Shown piece after piece: positions 7,572 through 14,507 of a stretch of DNA of 17,481 bases. Each line of letters begins with the position of its first letter. The stretch's first letter is position 1. The stretch is from JAUPVL01 sp964512085 (lineage in GTDB: Bacteria; Patescibacteriota; Saccharimonadia; CAILAD01; BJGX01). Position numbers and translations under genes: made by a program. The stretch is taken from NCBI GenBank assembly GCA_964512085.1, contig CAZEIU010000015.1, positions 1-17,481 on the forward strand, read 5' to 3'. The notes beneath the pieces are model-generated. The model saw only the letters and a list, made by a program, of their open reading frames with translations, did no database searches and was not told the origin of the DNA.

Positions 7572-7580
7572 TGCTATAAT
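7572..7580 (+). promoter_or_regulatory. Extended -10 promoter, leaderless MBL gene
   Basis: TG, one base, then a perfect TATAAT (7575-7580) is followed after six bases by ATG 7587. No ribosome binding site fits in between. The promoter lies almost wholly in the 18-bp gap after the AI-2E permease gene. Confidence 0.65.
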
Positions 7581-7586
7581 AGAAAC

Positions 7587-8120
7587 ATGGAAATACTAAA
7601 ATCAACAAAAACAGGGTTCTTACTAAATTTTAAAAACATTACGGTTTGTCTTAACGACGAAGATAAAAAAGCAGACGTTATTTTATTTACTGAACTTAAG
7701 AACCTAACGAGCACCCAAGAAACAAAGATATTTGATTCGCCTGGAGAGTATGAAGTAAAAAATTGTATGATCGATGGTATAGCTATAGGTAAGAATAATA
7801 CAGCCTACAGCATAATTTCAGAAGACCTACGAATAGGGTTTATCAACAAAATAGATTCCCAGCTATCAGATGATCAGATTGAAGCGTTTGCTGCCGTAGA
7901 TGTCTTAATTTTGCCTATAGTGGGTGATAAAGCTGAAGTGACTACTAAAATTGTTAGTCAGATAGAACCAAAAATCATTATTGCGCATGATTATAATGAC
8001 GATAGCTTAAAGCTATTTATTGCAGAGTTTGGTAAAGATAGTGAGAAGGTGCCAAAATTTAAGGTAAGTAGTAAAGACTTATCTGATTCTGAACAGCAAA
8101 GATTAGTTGTAATAGAGTAG
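7587..8120 (+). CDS. Short, degenerate MBL-fold (UlaG-like) protein
   Basis: The 177-aa protein resembles the half-length UlaG-like metallo-beta-lactamase-fold proteins. Its landmarks are FDSPGEYEV (49-57), then G-rich beta strands, LSDDQIEAFAAVDVLILPIVG (93-113) and a C-terminal QIEPKIIIAHDY (125-136). The canonical HxHxDH zinc motif is absent. The position where relatives have a histidine/GDL segment reads RIGFINKIDS (82-91). The final IIIAHDY keeps a single His where relatives have a PxHY-type motif. A zinc hydrolase activity is therefore unlikely or much altered. It may be a scaffold or an inactive homologue; the function is unknown. The gene is transcribed alone from a leaderless promoter and converges on rpmB with a 24-nt gap. 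Confidence 0.65.
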   Translation: MEILKSTKTGFLLNFKNITVCLNDEDKKADVILFTELKNLTSTQETKIFDSPGEYEVKNCMIDGIAIGKNNTAYSIISEDLRIGFINKIDSQLSDDQIEAFAAVDVLILPIVGDKAEVTTKIVSQIEPKIIIAHDYNDDSLKLFIAEFGKDSEKVPKFKVSSKDLSDSEQQRLVVIE

Positions 8121-8144
8121 AGATCTATAAATTTTAATAAGTTC

Positions 8145-8366
8145 TTACTTGCTAGAAGCTTCTTGTTGAAGATTTATTTGATTTTCGTACTTTTTTAGAG
8201 TTCTAATGGTAGAGGCGGCTAGCTTTAATCTAACCTTCTGACCGTCTATGATCATGGTTTTTGTTTGCAAGTTTGGCTTCCAGGCTCTTTTTGTAGCCCT
8301 TAAAGAATGTGAGCGGTTGTTTCCAAACTGCTTGCCTTTACCGGTGATATCGCATTTGTATGACAT
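8145..8366 (-). CDS. rpmB: 50S ribosomal protein L28, zinc-free form
   Basis: The 73-aa protein begins MSYKCDITGKGKQFGNNRSHS and continues TKRAWKPNLQ and DGQKVRLKL, the clear L28 signature. It is a structural protein of the large subunit. The zinc-binding form of L28 has CxxC (CDICGK) near the start and a second Cys pair near the end. Here the first motif reads CDITGK and the second pair is missing, so this is the C-minus type. The last about 12 residues (NLQQEASSK) extend past the usual core. It is monocistronic on the minus strand and divergent from the M50 protease gene. Start ATG at 8366-8364 has a weak GAGG (8385-8382) about 15 nt upstream. Confidence 0.93.
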   Translation of the reverse strand: MSYKCDITGKGKQFGNNRSHSLRATKRAWKPNLQTKTMIIDGQKVRLKLAASTIRTLKKYENQINLQQEASSK

Positions 8367-8387
8367 ATCTAATAATTTAACCTCGTT

Positions 8388-8396
8388 ATCTTATCA
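8388..8396 (-). promoter_or_regulatory. Probable promoter of rpmB (minus strand)
   Basis: On the minus strand TG, one base, then TAAGAT (8393-8388) forms an extended -10 element. The message would start about 14 nt before the rpmB ATG. TAAGAT is not a perfect box, so this is tentative. Confidence 0.4.
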
Positions 8397-8430
8397 TATC
8401 TGCCTGTTCTATGCAAGAGAGTATAAATAT

Positions 8431-8439
8431 TGATATTAT
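8431..8439 (+). promoter_or_regulatory. Extended -10 promoter, leaderless M50 protease gene
   Basis: TG, one base, then TATTAT (8434-8439) ends seven bases before ATG 8447. This matches the layout at murT and the MBL gene, and supports 8447 as the start over upstream ATGs at 8411 and 8438. Confidence 0.5.
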
Positions 8440-8446
8440 GTATAGC

Positions 8447-9079
8447 ATGAACCTATATGTAATTATTGAATATATATTTATTGTTATAGTCGCATTGACT
8501 GTACACGAGTTTTGTCATGCTTGGGCTGGGCATATGCTAGGAGATGTGACTGCTAAGCATGAAGGAAGGCTCACGCTTAATCCTATGGCCCACATAGACC
8601 CATTTAGCACCTTGCTCTTACCGGTAGCCCTAATACTACTAGGGTCTCCAGTAGTCTTTGGTGCAGCCAAGCCAGTACCATTTAATCCGTATGCTGTAAG
8701 ATATGGTAAATGGGGAGTAGCCTTAGTAGCTATTGCAGGACCTTTTAGTAATTTCTTTATGGCGCTAATAGTTGGTTTGTATATAAGAATATTTACTTTG
8801 CCAACAGCTGCAGAACAATTTTTGATACAGTTCATGCTAATAAACTTGGCTTTTTTTGTATTTAATATGATCCCGGTGCCACCACTAGATGGCTCTAGGG
8901 TTTTATATGCGATTGTACCTAGCAGTATGCAAGACGTAATGGATCACGTAGAAAGATATGGCGTATATGTAGTACTGGCGGTATTACTGGTGTTCTATAG
9001 ATTCCTGTCCCCAGTTATTATGAGCGCGGTAACCACGCTGGCATCAATAATATTGGGCCAACCAATTATGCTACAATAG
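8447..9079 (+). CDS. Site-2-protease-type M50 membrane metalloprotease
   Basis: This membrane protein has the zinc site HEFCH (HExxH) within the first helix, ALTVHEFCHAWAG, and the third ligand region NMIPVPPLDGSR (NxxPxxPLDGxR), the defining motifs of peptidase family M50, subgroup B. About six hydrophobic segments are present, and an LNPMAHIDPFST loop follows the first helix, as in rhomboid-sized M50 homologues. Such enzymes cut substrates inside the membrane, often anti-sigma factors, signal peptides or stress regulators; the substrate here is unknown. I prefer ATG 8447 (210 aa). Longer versions from 8411 or 8438 add a polar tail and overlap the promoter. There is no PDZ domain. The gene is alone, divergent from rpmB and convergent with the PaaX-like gene. 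Confidence 0.88.
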   Translation: MNLYVIIEYIFIVIVALTVHEFCHAWAGHMLGDVTAKHEGRLTLNPMAHIDPFSTLLLPVALILLGSPVVFGAAKPVPFNPYAVRYGKWGVALVAIAGPFSNFFMALIVGLYIRIFTLPTAAEQFLIQFMLINLAFFVFNMIPVPPLDGSRVLYAIVPSSMQDVMDHVERYGVYVVLAVLLVFYRFLSPVIMSAVTTLASIILGQPIMLQ

Positions 9080-9247
9080 AGTTGTTGTCTGCCTTGTTCG
9101 AGAAAATCTTTAGTAATTTTTCTGATTAATCATAACAATAGGGAGTTCAAGATTGTTGCATTTGCCTATATGGCACATGAGAACTGAGAACACCCACCTG
9201 ACAATTTGCAGGAATGTTATTTTTAAGATTCGACAGGGCGGATTTTT
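9080..9247. other. Intergenic region between convergent genes
   Basis: No gene is seen in these 168 bases. There are short inverted repeats (AACAAT/ATTGTT at about 9134-9157 and CCTG/CAGG at about 9198-9213) and a T-run at 9243-9249, but none makes a convincing terminator. Confidence 0.5.
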
Positions 9248-9805
9248 TTATATCTTAAAATATCTTTTGAGCTGATTTTCTTTATCTACATAATGGGCGA
9301 CAATTAATTTGATCTCTTTTTTTAAGTCTAGCTGATTTCTAATGCCTTCCAAAAAAGAACTGGGGTTGTAAGGTGTTAACCAAACACTTTTTGAGTATCT
9401 TTTAAAATCATTACGTTTCAAAAGTATTATGAGTTGATTACGGGCAGCTTTTTTGGCTTCGGGTATTTCAAAACATACTAAATACCATCTGCCGTTCCAG
9501 GTTGACTTGTCTTTTACGATAACTCCCTGACTTCTGCTACTTATGTGCTTGAGGCCTTTTTCGGTTATCTTGTATACTTTTTGATTGTCTACTGTGCCTA
9601 CGGATAAAAAACCCCTCCTAGCAAGTAGATTGCAAGTGTCGACTATTCTTCTTTTGGTAGTTGTGGTCTTGGAATTTTTATAAAGATCTGCCAAAGATTT
9701 ATCTTTTGATATAGTATCGATATCTACAATTTTTTTCTTATTTATAAACTTCAGTACTTCGGCTGTCTTGTTGGGTTTGTTCATATATTCATGCTTAAGT
9801 AGCAT
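9248..9805 (-). CDS. PaaX-like regulator with Cas2-fold domain
   Basis: Residues about 12-95 form an N-terminal winged helix-turn-helix (TKRRIVDTCNLLARRGFL, then VYKITEKGLKHI as the wing). Residues 103-172 match the Cas2-like ferredoxin fold seen in PaaX repressors: WNGRWYLVCFEIPE, a helix AARNQLIILLKRNDF, then SKSVWLTPYNP. Automated annotation may call such genes Cas2, but there is no CRISPR array or other cas gene here, the N-terminus is DNA-binding, and the Cas2 catalytic Asp expected after beta-1 is replaced (CFEIPE). The likely role is transcriptional repression with an unknown target. The length (185 aa) is shorter than PaaX of proteobacteria (about 300 aa). The start is uncertain: ATG 9805 or ATG 9784 (178 aa), neither with a clear ribosome binding site. 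Confidence 0.7.
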   Translation of the reverse strand: MLLKHEYMNKPNKTAEVLKFINKKKIVDIDTISKDKSLADLYKNSKTTTTKRRIVDTCNLLARRGFLSVGTVDNQKVYKITEKGLKHISSRSQGVIVKDKSTWNGRWYLVCFEIPEAKKAARNQLIILLKRNDFKRYSKSVWLTPYNPSSFLEGIRNQLDLKKEIKLIVAHYVDKENQLKRYFKI

Positions 9806-9904
9806 TTATTGGCACACTAAAATTACATATCTATTGTGTCATAGCATAACTATTATGTAAATAGCATTAAGCAATTATTTTGTGGCTTGAAGAATTATAG
9901 CGCT

Positions 9905-9913
9905 TGCTATAAA
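9905..9913 (+). promoter_or_regulatory. Extended -10 promoter of the HIT-uppP-rnhA operon
   Basis: TG, one base, then TATAAA (9908-9913) lies ten bases before ATG 9924. The leader would be at most a few bases. An AGAGG at 9918-9922 sits only one base before the ATG, too close to act as a normal ribosome binding site. Confidence 0.5.
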
Positions 9914-9923
9914 GTTAAGAGGT

Positions 9924-10340
9924 ATGCAAGACTCTGTTTTTACCAAAATACTAAACAAAGAAATCCCTGGAGAAGTAATTTACGAGGACGATGTTTGTTT
10001 TGCAATTTTAAGCATTGAGCCTCATAATCCGGGTCATTTGTTGTTGATCCCTCGAGTTCAGGTTGCAGACTGGCAAGAGTTAGCAAGAAAACAATGGCTT
10101 CATATGATGGGAGTTGCGCAGGATTTAGCCGAAGTTGTAAAAAAAGTTTACCAAGCTCCTAAAGTTGCTCTAAGTATAGTTGGTTTAGAAGTTCCTCATG
10201 TGCACGTGCATATATTCTCGATTTTTGAAGTGTCAGACATAGATCACAGCAAAGCGAAAAAAGTAGATCTATCAGAAATTAAACTCAATGCTCAAAAGCT
10301 AAGAGTAGCTTTAAGGAAGTCTGGAATAAACAATGAATAA
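9924..10340 (+). CDS. HIT-family nucleotide hydrolase/transferase
   Basis: The 138-aa protein has the histidine-triad motif HVHVH at 92-96, in which H94 is expected to be the nucleophile that attacks the alpha-phosphate of a nucleotide conjugate. The N-terminal half also fits: FTKILNKEIPGEVIYEDD (6-23), then LSIEPHNPGHLLLIPR (29-44), the family segment around the nucleotide pocket. Substrates of HIT proteins include AMP-linked or dinucleoside polyphosphate compounds; the one here is not readable. It has normal length for the HinT branch, with a slightly longer charged C-terminal helix. It leads an operon and overlaps uppP by eight bases. Confidence 0.9.
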   Translation: MQDSVFTKILNKEIPGEVIYEDDVCFAILSIEPHNPGHLLLIPRVQVADWQELARKQWLHMMGVAQDLAEVVKKVYQAPKVALSIVGLEVPHVHVHIFSIFEVSDIDHSKAKKVDLSEIKLNAQKLRVALRKSGINNE

Positions 10341-11121
10341 TCTGGTGAGTATTTTTATCTTATCGGTTGTGCAGGCAGTTACCGAGTTTTTACCGATATC
10401 ATCATCGGCACATCTGTTGCTTACACCTTGGGTATTTCAATTTGCTAATCCTGGACTTGCCTTCGATGCCGCATTGCATGTCGGTACAGCTTTAGCGCTG
10501 CTGGTATTCTTTGGCAAAGAGTTCTTGCAAATGATTAAGACAAAAGATAAATTATTATATTACATTGTAATTGCCTCTATCCCTGCGGCTATATTGGGCT
10601 TTGTAGGAGATAAAGTAATAGACAAATATTTACACATGAGTACTTTTGCGCCTCTAATAGTAGGTATAGGAATGATATTCTTTAGTTTGGTATTGTATTA
10701 TGTTGATAAAACAGCAAAACTAAACGAAGAAGTTGAAAAAATTACTTTTAAACAAAGTTTGATTGTGGGGTTTGCTCAGGCAGTAGCTCTGTTGCCGGGT
10801 ACATCTAGATCTGGAATAACCATCACGGCGGGTCTTTGGTTGGGGCTTAAAAGAAATGCTGCAGCCCGCTTTAGCTTTTTGATAGCTACACCTATCTCGT
10901 TGGGCGCAGGACTGTATAAAACATTGGAGTTAGTCAAAAATCCAAGCGCCAACTTTTCTAACTTCGATCTGTTGTTTGGGGTAATAGTAACATTTTTAAT
11001 CAGTTTATTGGTAATAAAATGGCTATTAGAGTATTTAAAGAAACACTCGATGTTGGTTTTTGTAATTTATAGAATAATAGTAGGAAGTGGAGTAATACTT
11101 TTATGGTTAATGAGGAGATAA
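10333..11121 (+). CDS. uppP: Undecaprenyl-diphosphatase
   Basis: UppP (BacA) dephosphorylates undecaprenyl pyrophosphate so that the lipid carrier for peptidoglycan and surface glycans can be reused. The 262-aa membrane protein has both family motifs: AVTEFLPISSSAHL (15-28), with the conserved Glu and His, and LLPGTSRSG (153-161), with the catalytic-region Arg. Hydrophobic helices fill the rest. AAGGAAG at 10313-10319 is a ribosome binding site inside the HIT gene, 13 nt before ATG 10333. Both ends overlap neighbours (8 nt with HIT, 19 nt with rnhA). Its product would feed the undecaprenyl-phosphate sugar transferase encoded at 11988. Loss or overproduction in other bacteria alters bacitracin tolerance. 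Confidence 0.95.
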   Translation: MNNLVSIFILSVVQAVTEFLPISSSAHLLLTPWVFQFANPGLAFDAALHVGTALALLVFFGKEFLQMIKTKDKLLYYIVIASIPAAILGFVGDKVIDKYLHMSTFAPLIVGIGMIFFSLVLYYVDKTAKLNEEVEKITFKQSLIVGFAQAVALLPGTSRSGITITAGLWLGLKRNAAARFSFLIATPISLGAGLYKTLELVKNPSANFSNFDLLFGVIVTFLISLLVIKWLLEYLKKHSMLVFVIYRIIVGSGVILLWLMRR

Positions 11122-11516
11122 AGATTTATTGTGATGGTGGCTCGAGGGGTAACCCTGGACCCTCTGCTGCAGGGGTAGTTTTTGTAGATAATAACGATAA
11201 GGTTGTGGCGCAGTATAATGAGTATTTAGGTGAACAGACTAATAATTTTGCAGAGTATAGCGCAGTACTATTAGCTCTAAAACATATCGATAACTACAAG
11301 AACAGCAAGATAAAATTCTTTTTAGACAGCCAGCTAGTCGTACAGCAGTTAAAAGGCGCTTATAAGGTAAAGAGTGACAATATTAAACCCTTATATCATA
11401 AAATAATCTCTCAAATAGAAGTATTAGACGTGGAATTTACTCATGTTTTGCGCGAATACAATAAACTCGCCGACGAACAGGTTAATATTTGCTTAGATTC
11501 TCAAAGTATAGACTAA
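11103..11516 (+). CDS. rnhA: Ribonuclease HI
   Basis: RNase HI cuts the RNA strand of RNA-DNA hybrids, for example in R-loops and primers. The four acidic catalytic residues are all visible: D11 in YCDGGSRGNPGP (9-20), E51 in NNFAEYSA (47-54), D75 in FFLDSQLVV (72-80), and D124 in NKLADEQVN (120-128). The 137-aa length is short but normal for the archaeal/CPR-like form, which lacks the basic handle region. A ribosome binding site, AGGAAGTGGAG (11082-11092), lies inside uppP. The gene overlaps the uppP end by 19 nt, so it is translated from the same message. The RNase P RNA promoter follows within about 20 nt. Confidence 0.93.
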   Translation: MVNEEIKIYCDGGSRGNPGPSAAGVVFVDNNDKVVAQYNEYLGEQTNNFAEYSAVLLALKHIDNYKNSKIKFFLDSQLVVQQLKGAYKVKSDNIKPLYHKIISQIEVLDVEFTHVLREYNKLADEQVNICLDSQSID

Positions 11517-11534
11517 ATATATAATTTATGTTAT

Positions 11535-11540
11535 TATAAT
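11535..11540 (+). promoter_or_regulatory. -10 box of rnpB
   Basis: A perfect TATAAT sits six bases before the first base of the P1 helix of RNase P RNA. No good -35 box is seen. Confidence 0.6.
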
Positions 11541-11545
11541 GAAGC

Positions 11546-11946
11546 AAGTAAACGGGCAGTCGCTCTTATTTATAGGAGAGGAAAGTCCGAACAGCAAAGA
11601 GTACAGCAGTTGCTAACAGCAACCTAAGGTGACTTAAGGGAAAGTGCCGCAGAGACTAAACCGCCCCTCACCATGCTACTCAATTATTTAAGTATCATGG
11701 TGAGGGGTAAGGGTGAAAAGAGTGAGGTAAGAGCTCACAGTACCTTATGGTGACATAGGGTGGTGGTAAACCCTGCTGGCTGCAAGATTATGGGCCTAAT
11801 CGAACTTTGTGTTCGATGAAGTTACTCGCTTTTTACAGGTATATCGCACGATTTATAATATAAACGTTCGTTTTTGACGAAAGATAGATGGCTGCCGATC
11901 TATTGAAAAATAGATTACAAAATTCGGCTTATAGTTTACTTGCCTC
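11546..11946 (+). ncRNA. rnpB: RNase P RNA (type A-like)
   Basis: This is the catalytic RNA that removes 5' leaders from pre-tRNAs. Universally conserved parts are present in order: GAGAGGAAAGTCCGA (P4 5' strand, about 11576-11590); AAGGGAAAGTGCCGCAGAG, then AACCGCC (11637-11664); a perfect 12-bp P12 helix (11664-11675 with 11696-11707); GGGTGAAAAG, then GAGGTAAGAGCTCAC; the L15 tRNA-CCA-binding region GGTGGTAAACCC (11762-11773); P4 3' strand AGATAGATGGCTGCC (11883-11897); and ACAAAATTCGGCTTATAG near the 3' end. The ends pair as AGTAAAC/GTTTACT (P1). The length of about 400 nt fits type A. The exact ends are estimated from P1 and from the -10 box at 11535. It sits between rnhA and a terminator. 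Confidence 0.95.
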
Positions 11947-11947
11947 G

Positions 11948-11973
11948 AAAATACCCCTTAGTGGGGTATTTTT
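11948..11973 (+). terminator. Rho-independent terminator of rnpB
   Basis: A 10-bp hairpin (AAAATACCCC at 11948-11957 with GGGGTATTTT at 11963-11972, five-base loop) runs into a T-tract. It ends two bases before the -10 box of the next gene. Confidence 0.9.
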
Positions 11974-11975
11974 AG

Positions 11976-11981
11976 TATAAT
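11976..11981 (+). promoter_or_regulatory. -10 box, leaderless sugar-transferase operon
   Basis: A perfect TATAAT lies six bases before ATG 11988, with no Shine-Dalgarno. The base triplet before it is TAG rather than TGn, and the -35 region would fall in the rnpB terminator. Confidence 0.55.
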
Positions 11982-11987
11982 ATTGCT

Positions 11988-13406
11988 ATGAAAAAGCGAA
12001 GTGAACTGCTTTTTAGATTAATTCTTATTCCGCTCGACTATCTTATGCTGGTTTTGTCTTTCGGCTTAGCATATTACTTGCGTCATGAGCAAAGTAAACC
12101 ATTAGCCTACAACACAACCGGGAGAGCTTTTTTATATGTTATTCTCCCTGTTCTTATAATTTGGCTAGTTATTTATGCATTTGCTGGGCTGTATGACTTA
12201 AAAGCAACAAGATCGAGAGCTACAGAGCTTTCTAGGGTAATAATGGCATCAGCGCTGGGTGTGATGTCGCTAATAATAATTGATTTTTTTGTACAAAATC
12301 CGATTTTCCCATCCAAGGCCATACCTATTTACGGATTTGTGTTTGCGATTATATTGGTTAGCGTAGAGAGATTTATAGTTTATGGCATACAAAGATACTT
12401 ATATAAATTTGGTGTTGGTACTCATAACACTTTGATTATTGGTAATGGCGCAAGGCGCATCCAGTTTCAAAAGAATTTAGAAGAAGACTCTAGAATATAT
12501 AATATAGTTAAAAATACAACGAATAACTCTGATTTGAGTATCGAAACGCTTCAAAAAATACACGATAACTATAGATTAGATGATGTGTTTTTGCTAGAGA
12601 GCAATGATCAAAAGATAAACATCACTAAACTGATAAACTTTTGTCGACAGCATCAACTTCAGCTTCATATAGTAGCTACAGTAAGTGAATTGTATGATGC
12701 ACCAATGCAAATGAGCCGTATAAGAAATATACCAGTTATTGAGGTTATGGCTACACCTTTAGAAGGTTGGGGTAGGATAATAAAAAGACTATTTGATATT
12801 GTTTTGGTAGCCCTAAGCTTTGTGATAGCTTTGCCTCTGATGTTTGTAATTGCGTTGTTGATTAAGCTAACTGATCCGGGGAGAGTATTTTATCGTCACG
12901 AAAGACTAACTAGGTCTGGCAAAAAAATTAAAGTAATAAAATTTAGAACAATGAAGCAGAAGTATTGTACTGGGGGTGAATTTGGCGGTAAAAGCGATCT
13001 AGAGGTGCTTGAATCTTTTAATGACCCAAAGCTTATTGAGGAATTTAAGTCTATACAAAAAGTTAAAGATGATCCAAGGGTGAGTAAGATTGGTAAATTT
13101 TTGCGTCAATCTAGCCTTGATGAGCTACCACAACTATTTAATATCCTAAAGGGCGATTTAAGTTTTGTTGGACCACGACCGATTGTGGAAAGTGAACTAG
13201 AGCGCTATGGAGACGAATCAGGGCTATTTTTACACATAAGGCCGGGTTTGACAGGTTTGTGGCAGGTGTCGGGTAGGAATGATGTAGATTATTCTCAACG
13301 AGTCAAATTAGATATTTACTATATAGAAAATTGGCGCTTAAGTTTTGATATAGCAATACTTATTAAAACAGTTGGTGTAGTATTATTCAAAAAAAACGGG
13401 TACTAG
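11988..13406 (+). CDS. Polyprenyl-phosphate sugar-1-phosphate transferase (WbaP/WcaJ-like)
   Basis: This enzyme moves a sugar-1-phosphate from a nucleotide sugar to undecaprenyl phosphate, the first committed step of surface glycan assembly. The 472-aa protein has four N-terminal membrane helices (about 8-30, 47-68, 85-105, 111-133), a Rossmann-like domain opening with TLIIGNGARR (148-157), a further hydrophobic hairpin (about 268-293), and the catalytic bacterial sugar transferase domain. The latter shows KFRTM (318-322), DDPRV (361-365), SLDELPQLFN (376-385) with the catalytic Asp-Glu pair, SFVGPRP (392-398) and RPGLTGLWQVSGR (418-430). The sugar cannot be read. It starts a tightly packed operon with GT4, DUF4012 and ABC genes, and would use the carrier recycled by UppP. 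Confidence 0.92.
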   Translation: MKKRSELLFRLILIPLDYLMLVLSFGLAYYLRHEQSKPLAYNTTGRAFLYVILPVLIIWLVIYAFAGLYDLKATRSRATELSRVIMASALGVMSLIIIDFFVQNPIFPSKAIPIYGFVFAIILVSVERFIVYGIQRYLYKFGVGTHNTLIIGNGARRIQFQKNLEEDSRIYNIVKNTTNNSDLSIETLQKIHDNYRLDDVFLLESNDQKINITKLINFCRQHQLQLHIVATVSELYDAPMQMSRIRNIPVIEVMATPLEGWGRIIKRLFDIVLVALSFVIALPLMFVIALLIKLTDPGRVFYRHERLTRSGKKIKVIKFRTMKQKYCTGGEFGGKSDLEVLESFNDPKLIEEFKSIQKVKDDPRVSKIGKFLRQSSLDELPQLFNILKGDLSFVGPRPIVESELERYGDESGLFLHIRPGLTGLWQVSGRNDVDYSQRVKLDIYYIENWRLSFDIAILIKTVGVVLFKKNGY

Positions 13407-13407
13407 T

Positions 13408-14502
13408 TTGAAGATTGCAATAGTACATGATTGGTTAACTAATCTAGGGGGTGGAGAGAGAGTCGTGGAGACTTTACATAGGGGCTATCCAGATGCGCCA
13501 ATTTATACCAGTGTATACAATGCAAAATCACTCAATATGCTTAAGGATGCTACGATTAAGACATCTTATTTACAGCGTTGGCCACTATCAAAACGAAAGC
13601 ATCAATTTTATCCCGTATTACGCACCTTAGCTTTTGAGGGTTTTGATTTTTCTGATTACGATGTAGTTATAAGTTCTAGCAGTGCAGAATCTAAAGGGGT
13701 TATTACAAACACAGAGACATTACACATAGCATATATTCACACTCCCACGCGATACTATTGGAGTGGTTATAATGATTATCTTAAAGATCCCGGATTTGGA
13801 CTATTAGACCCTCTTGCTAAAAAAATGCTACCGTTATTTGTTGGCAAGATGCGCAATTGGGATTACGCAGCTGCTCAACGACCAGATGTCATGGTAGCCA
13901 ATTCTCAAACCGTATCTGACAGAATAAAAAAATACTATAACCGAGATAGTCATGTAGTGTATCCGCCTGTTGATACACAACGATTCAAAAATAAAAAAGC
14001 TATTGAAGGGGATTACTATCTTGTTGTAAGCCGACTTATTCCTTACAAAAAGGTAGATTTAGCAGTAAAAGCTTGTACTCAACTTAATAAAAAGTTAATA
14101 GTTGTTGGAGATGGATCTGAAAAGGCATCCTTAAAGTCTACTGCTGGTCCACAAGTACAGTTTATATCGGATGCAGATGACGCAAAGGTAACTGGCCTAT
14201 ATCTAAATTGTAAAGCGTTTATATTTACTGCCTATGAAGATTTTGGTATTACAGCAGTTGAGGCGATGGCGGCCGGTAAGCCAGTCATAGCTTTTGGTAA
14301 AGGCGGAGCTTCCGAAAGTGTACTAGATAACAAAACTGGATTATTTTTTGATGAACAATCTGTACAGAGCTTAGCAGAAGCCATTAATAAATTTGAAAGC
14401 TTACAATTTGATGCTCAGGAGATAATAGACAGAGCAGAGGAGTTTTCTGAAGCTGTTTTTCTCGATAGAGTAAGAGCTATAATTGAAAACAATAAAAGGT
14501 AA
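13408..14502 (+). CDS. GT4-family glycosyltransferase
   Basis: The 364-aa GT-B protein starts KIAIVHDWLTNLGGGERV (2-19), the usual GT4 N-terminal Rossmann start with its glycine loop. The C-terminal donor domain has VVSRLIPYKKVD (206-217) and the EX7E motif E277-E285 (EDFGITAVE), followed by AMAAGKPVIAFGKGG (286-300), which contacts the nucleotide-sugar phosphates. It probably adds the second sugar onto the lipid-linked sugar made by the preceding transferase. The start is TTG at 13408, only one base after the upstream stop; no in-frame ATG is available without losing the first strand, so TTG is well supported. No strong ribosome binding site is seen, so reinitiation from the upstream gene is likely. 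Confidence 0.92.
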   Translation: MKIAIVHDWLTNLGGGERVVETLHRGYPDAPIYTSVYNAKSLNMLKDATIKTSYLQRWPLSKRKHQFYPVLRTLAFEGFDFSDYDVVISSSSAESKGVITNTETLHIAYIHTPTRYYWSGYNDYLKDPGFGLLDPLAKKMLPLFVGKMRNWDYAAAQRPDVMVANSQTVSDRIKKYYNRDSHVVYPPVDTQRFKNKKAIEGDYYLVVSRLIPYKKVDLAVKACTQLNKKLIVVGDGSEKASLKSTAGPQVQFISDADDAKVTGLYLNCKAFIFTAYEDFGITAVEAMAAGKPVIAFGKGGASESVLDNKTGLFFDEQSVQSLAEAINKFESLQFDAQEIIDRAEEFSEAVFLDRVRAIIENNKR

Positions 14503-14507
14503 GAATA

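Noticed and set aside
8248..8433. Plus-strand frame of 61 codons
   Set aside because: It is antisense to rpmB, which has clear L28 motifs.
8411..8446. Upstream ATGs 8411 and 8438 for the M50 protease
   Set aside because: They add a polar tail, lack a ribosome binding site and overlap the proposed -10 element.
8515..8835. Minus-strand frame of 106 codons
   Set aside because: It is a shadow of the M50 gene.
9080..9247. Bidirectional terminator between convergent genes
   Set aside because: The inverted repeats are too short and are not followed by T-tracts in the right place.
9248..9805. CRISPR-associated Cas2
   Set aside because: The N-terminal winged helix, the lost catalytic Asp and the absence of any CRISPR repeats or cas genes favour a PaaX-like regulator.
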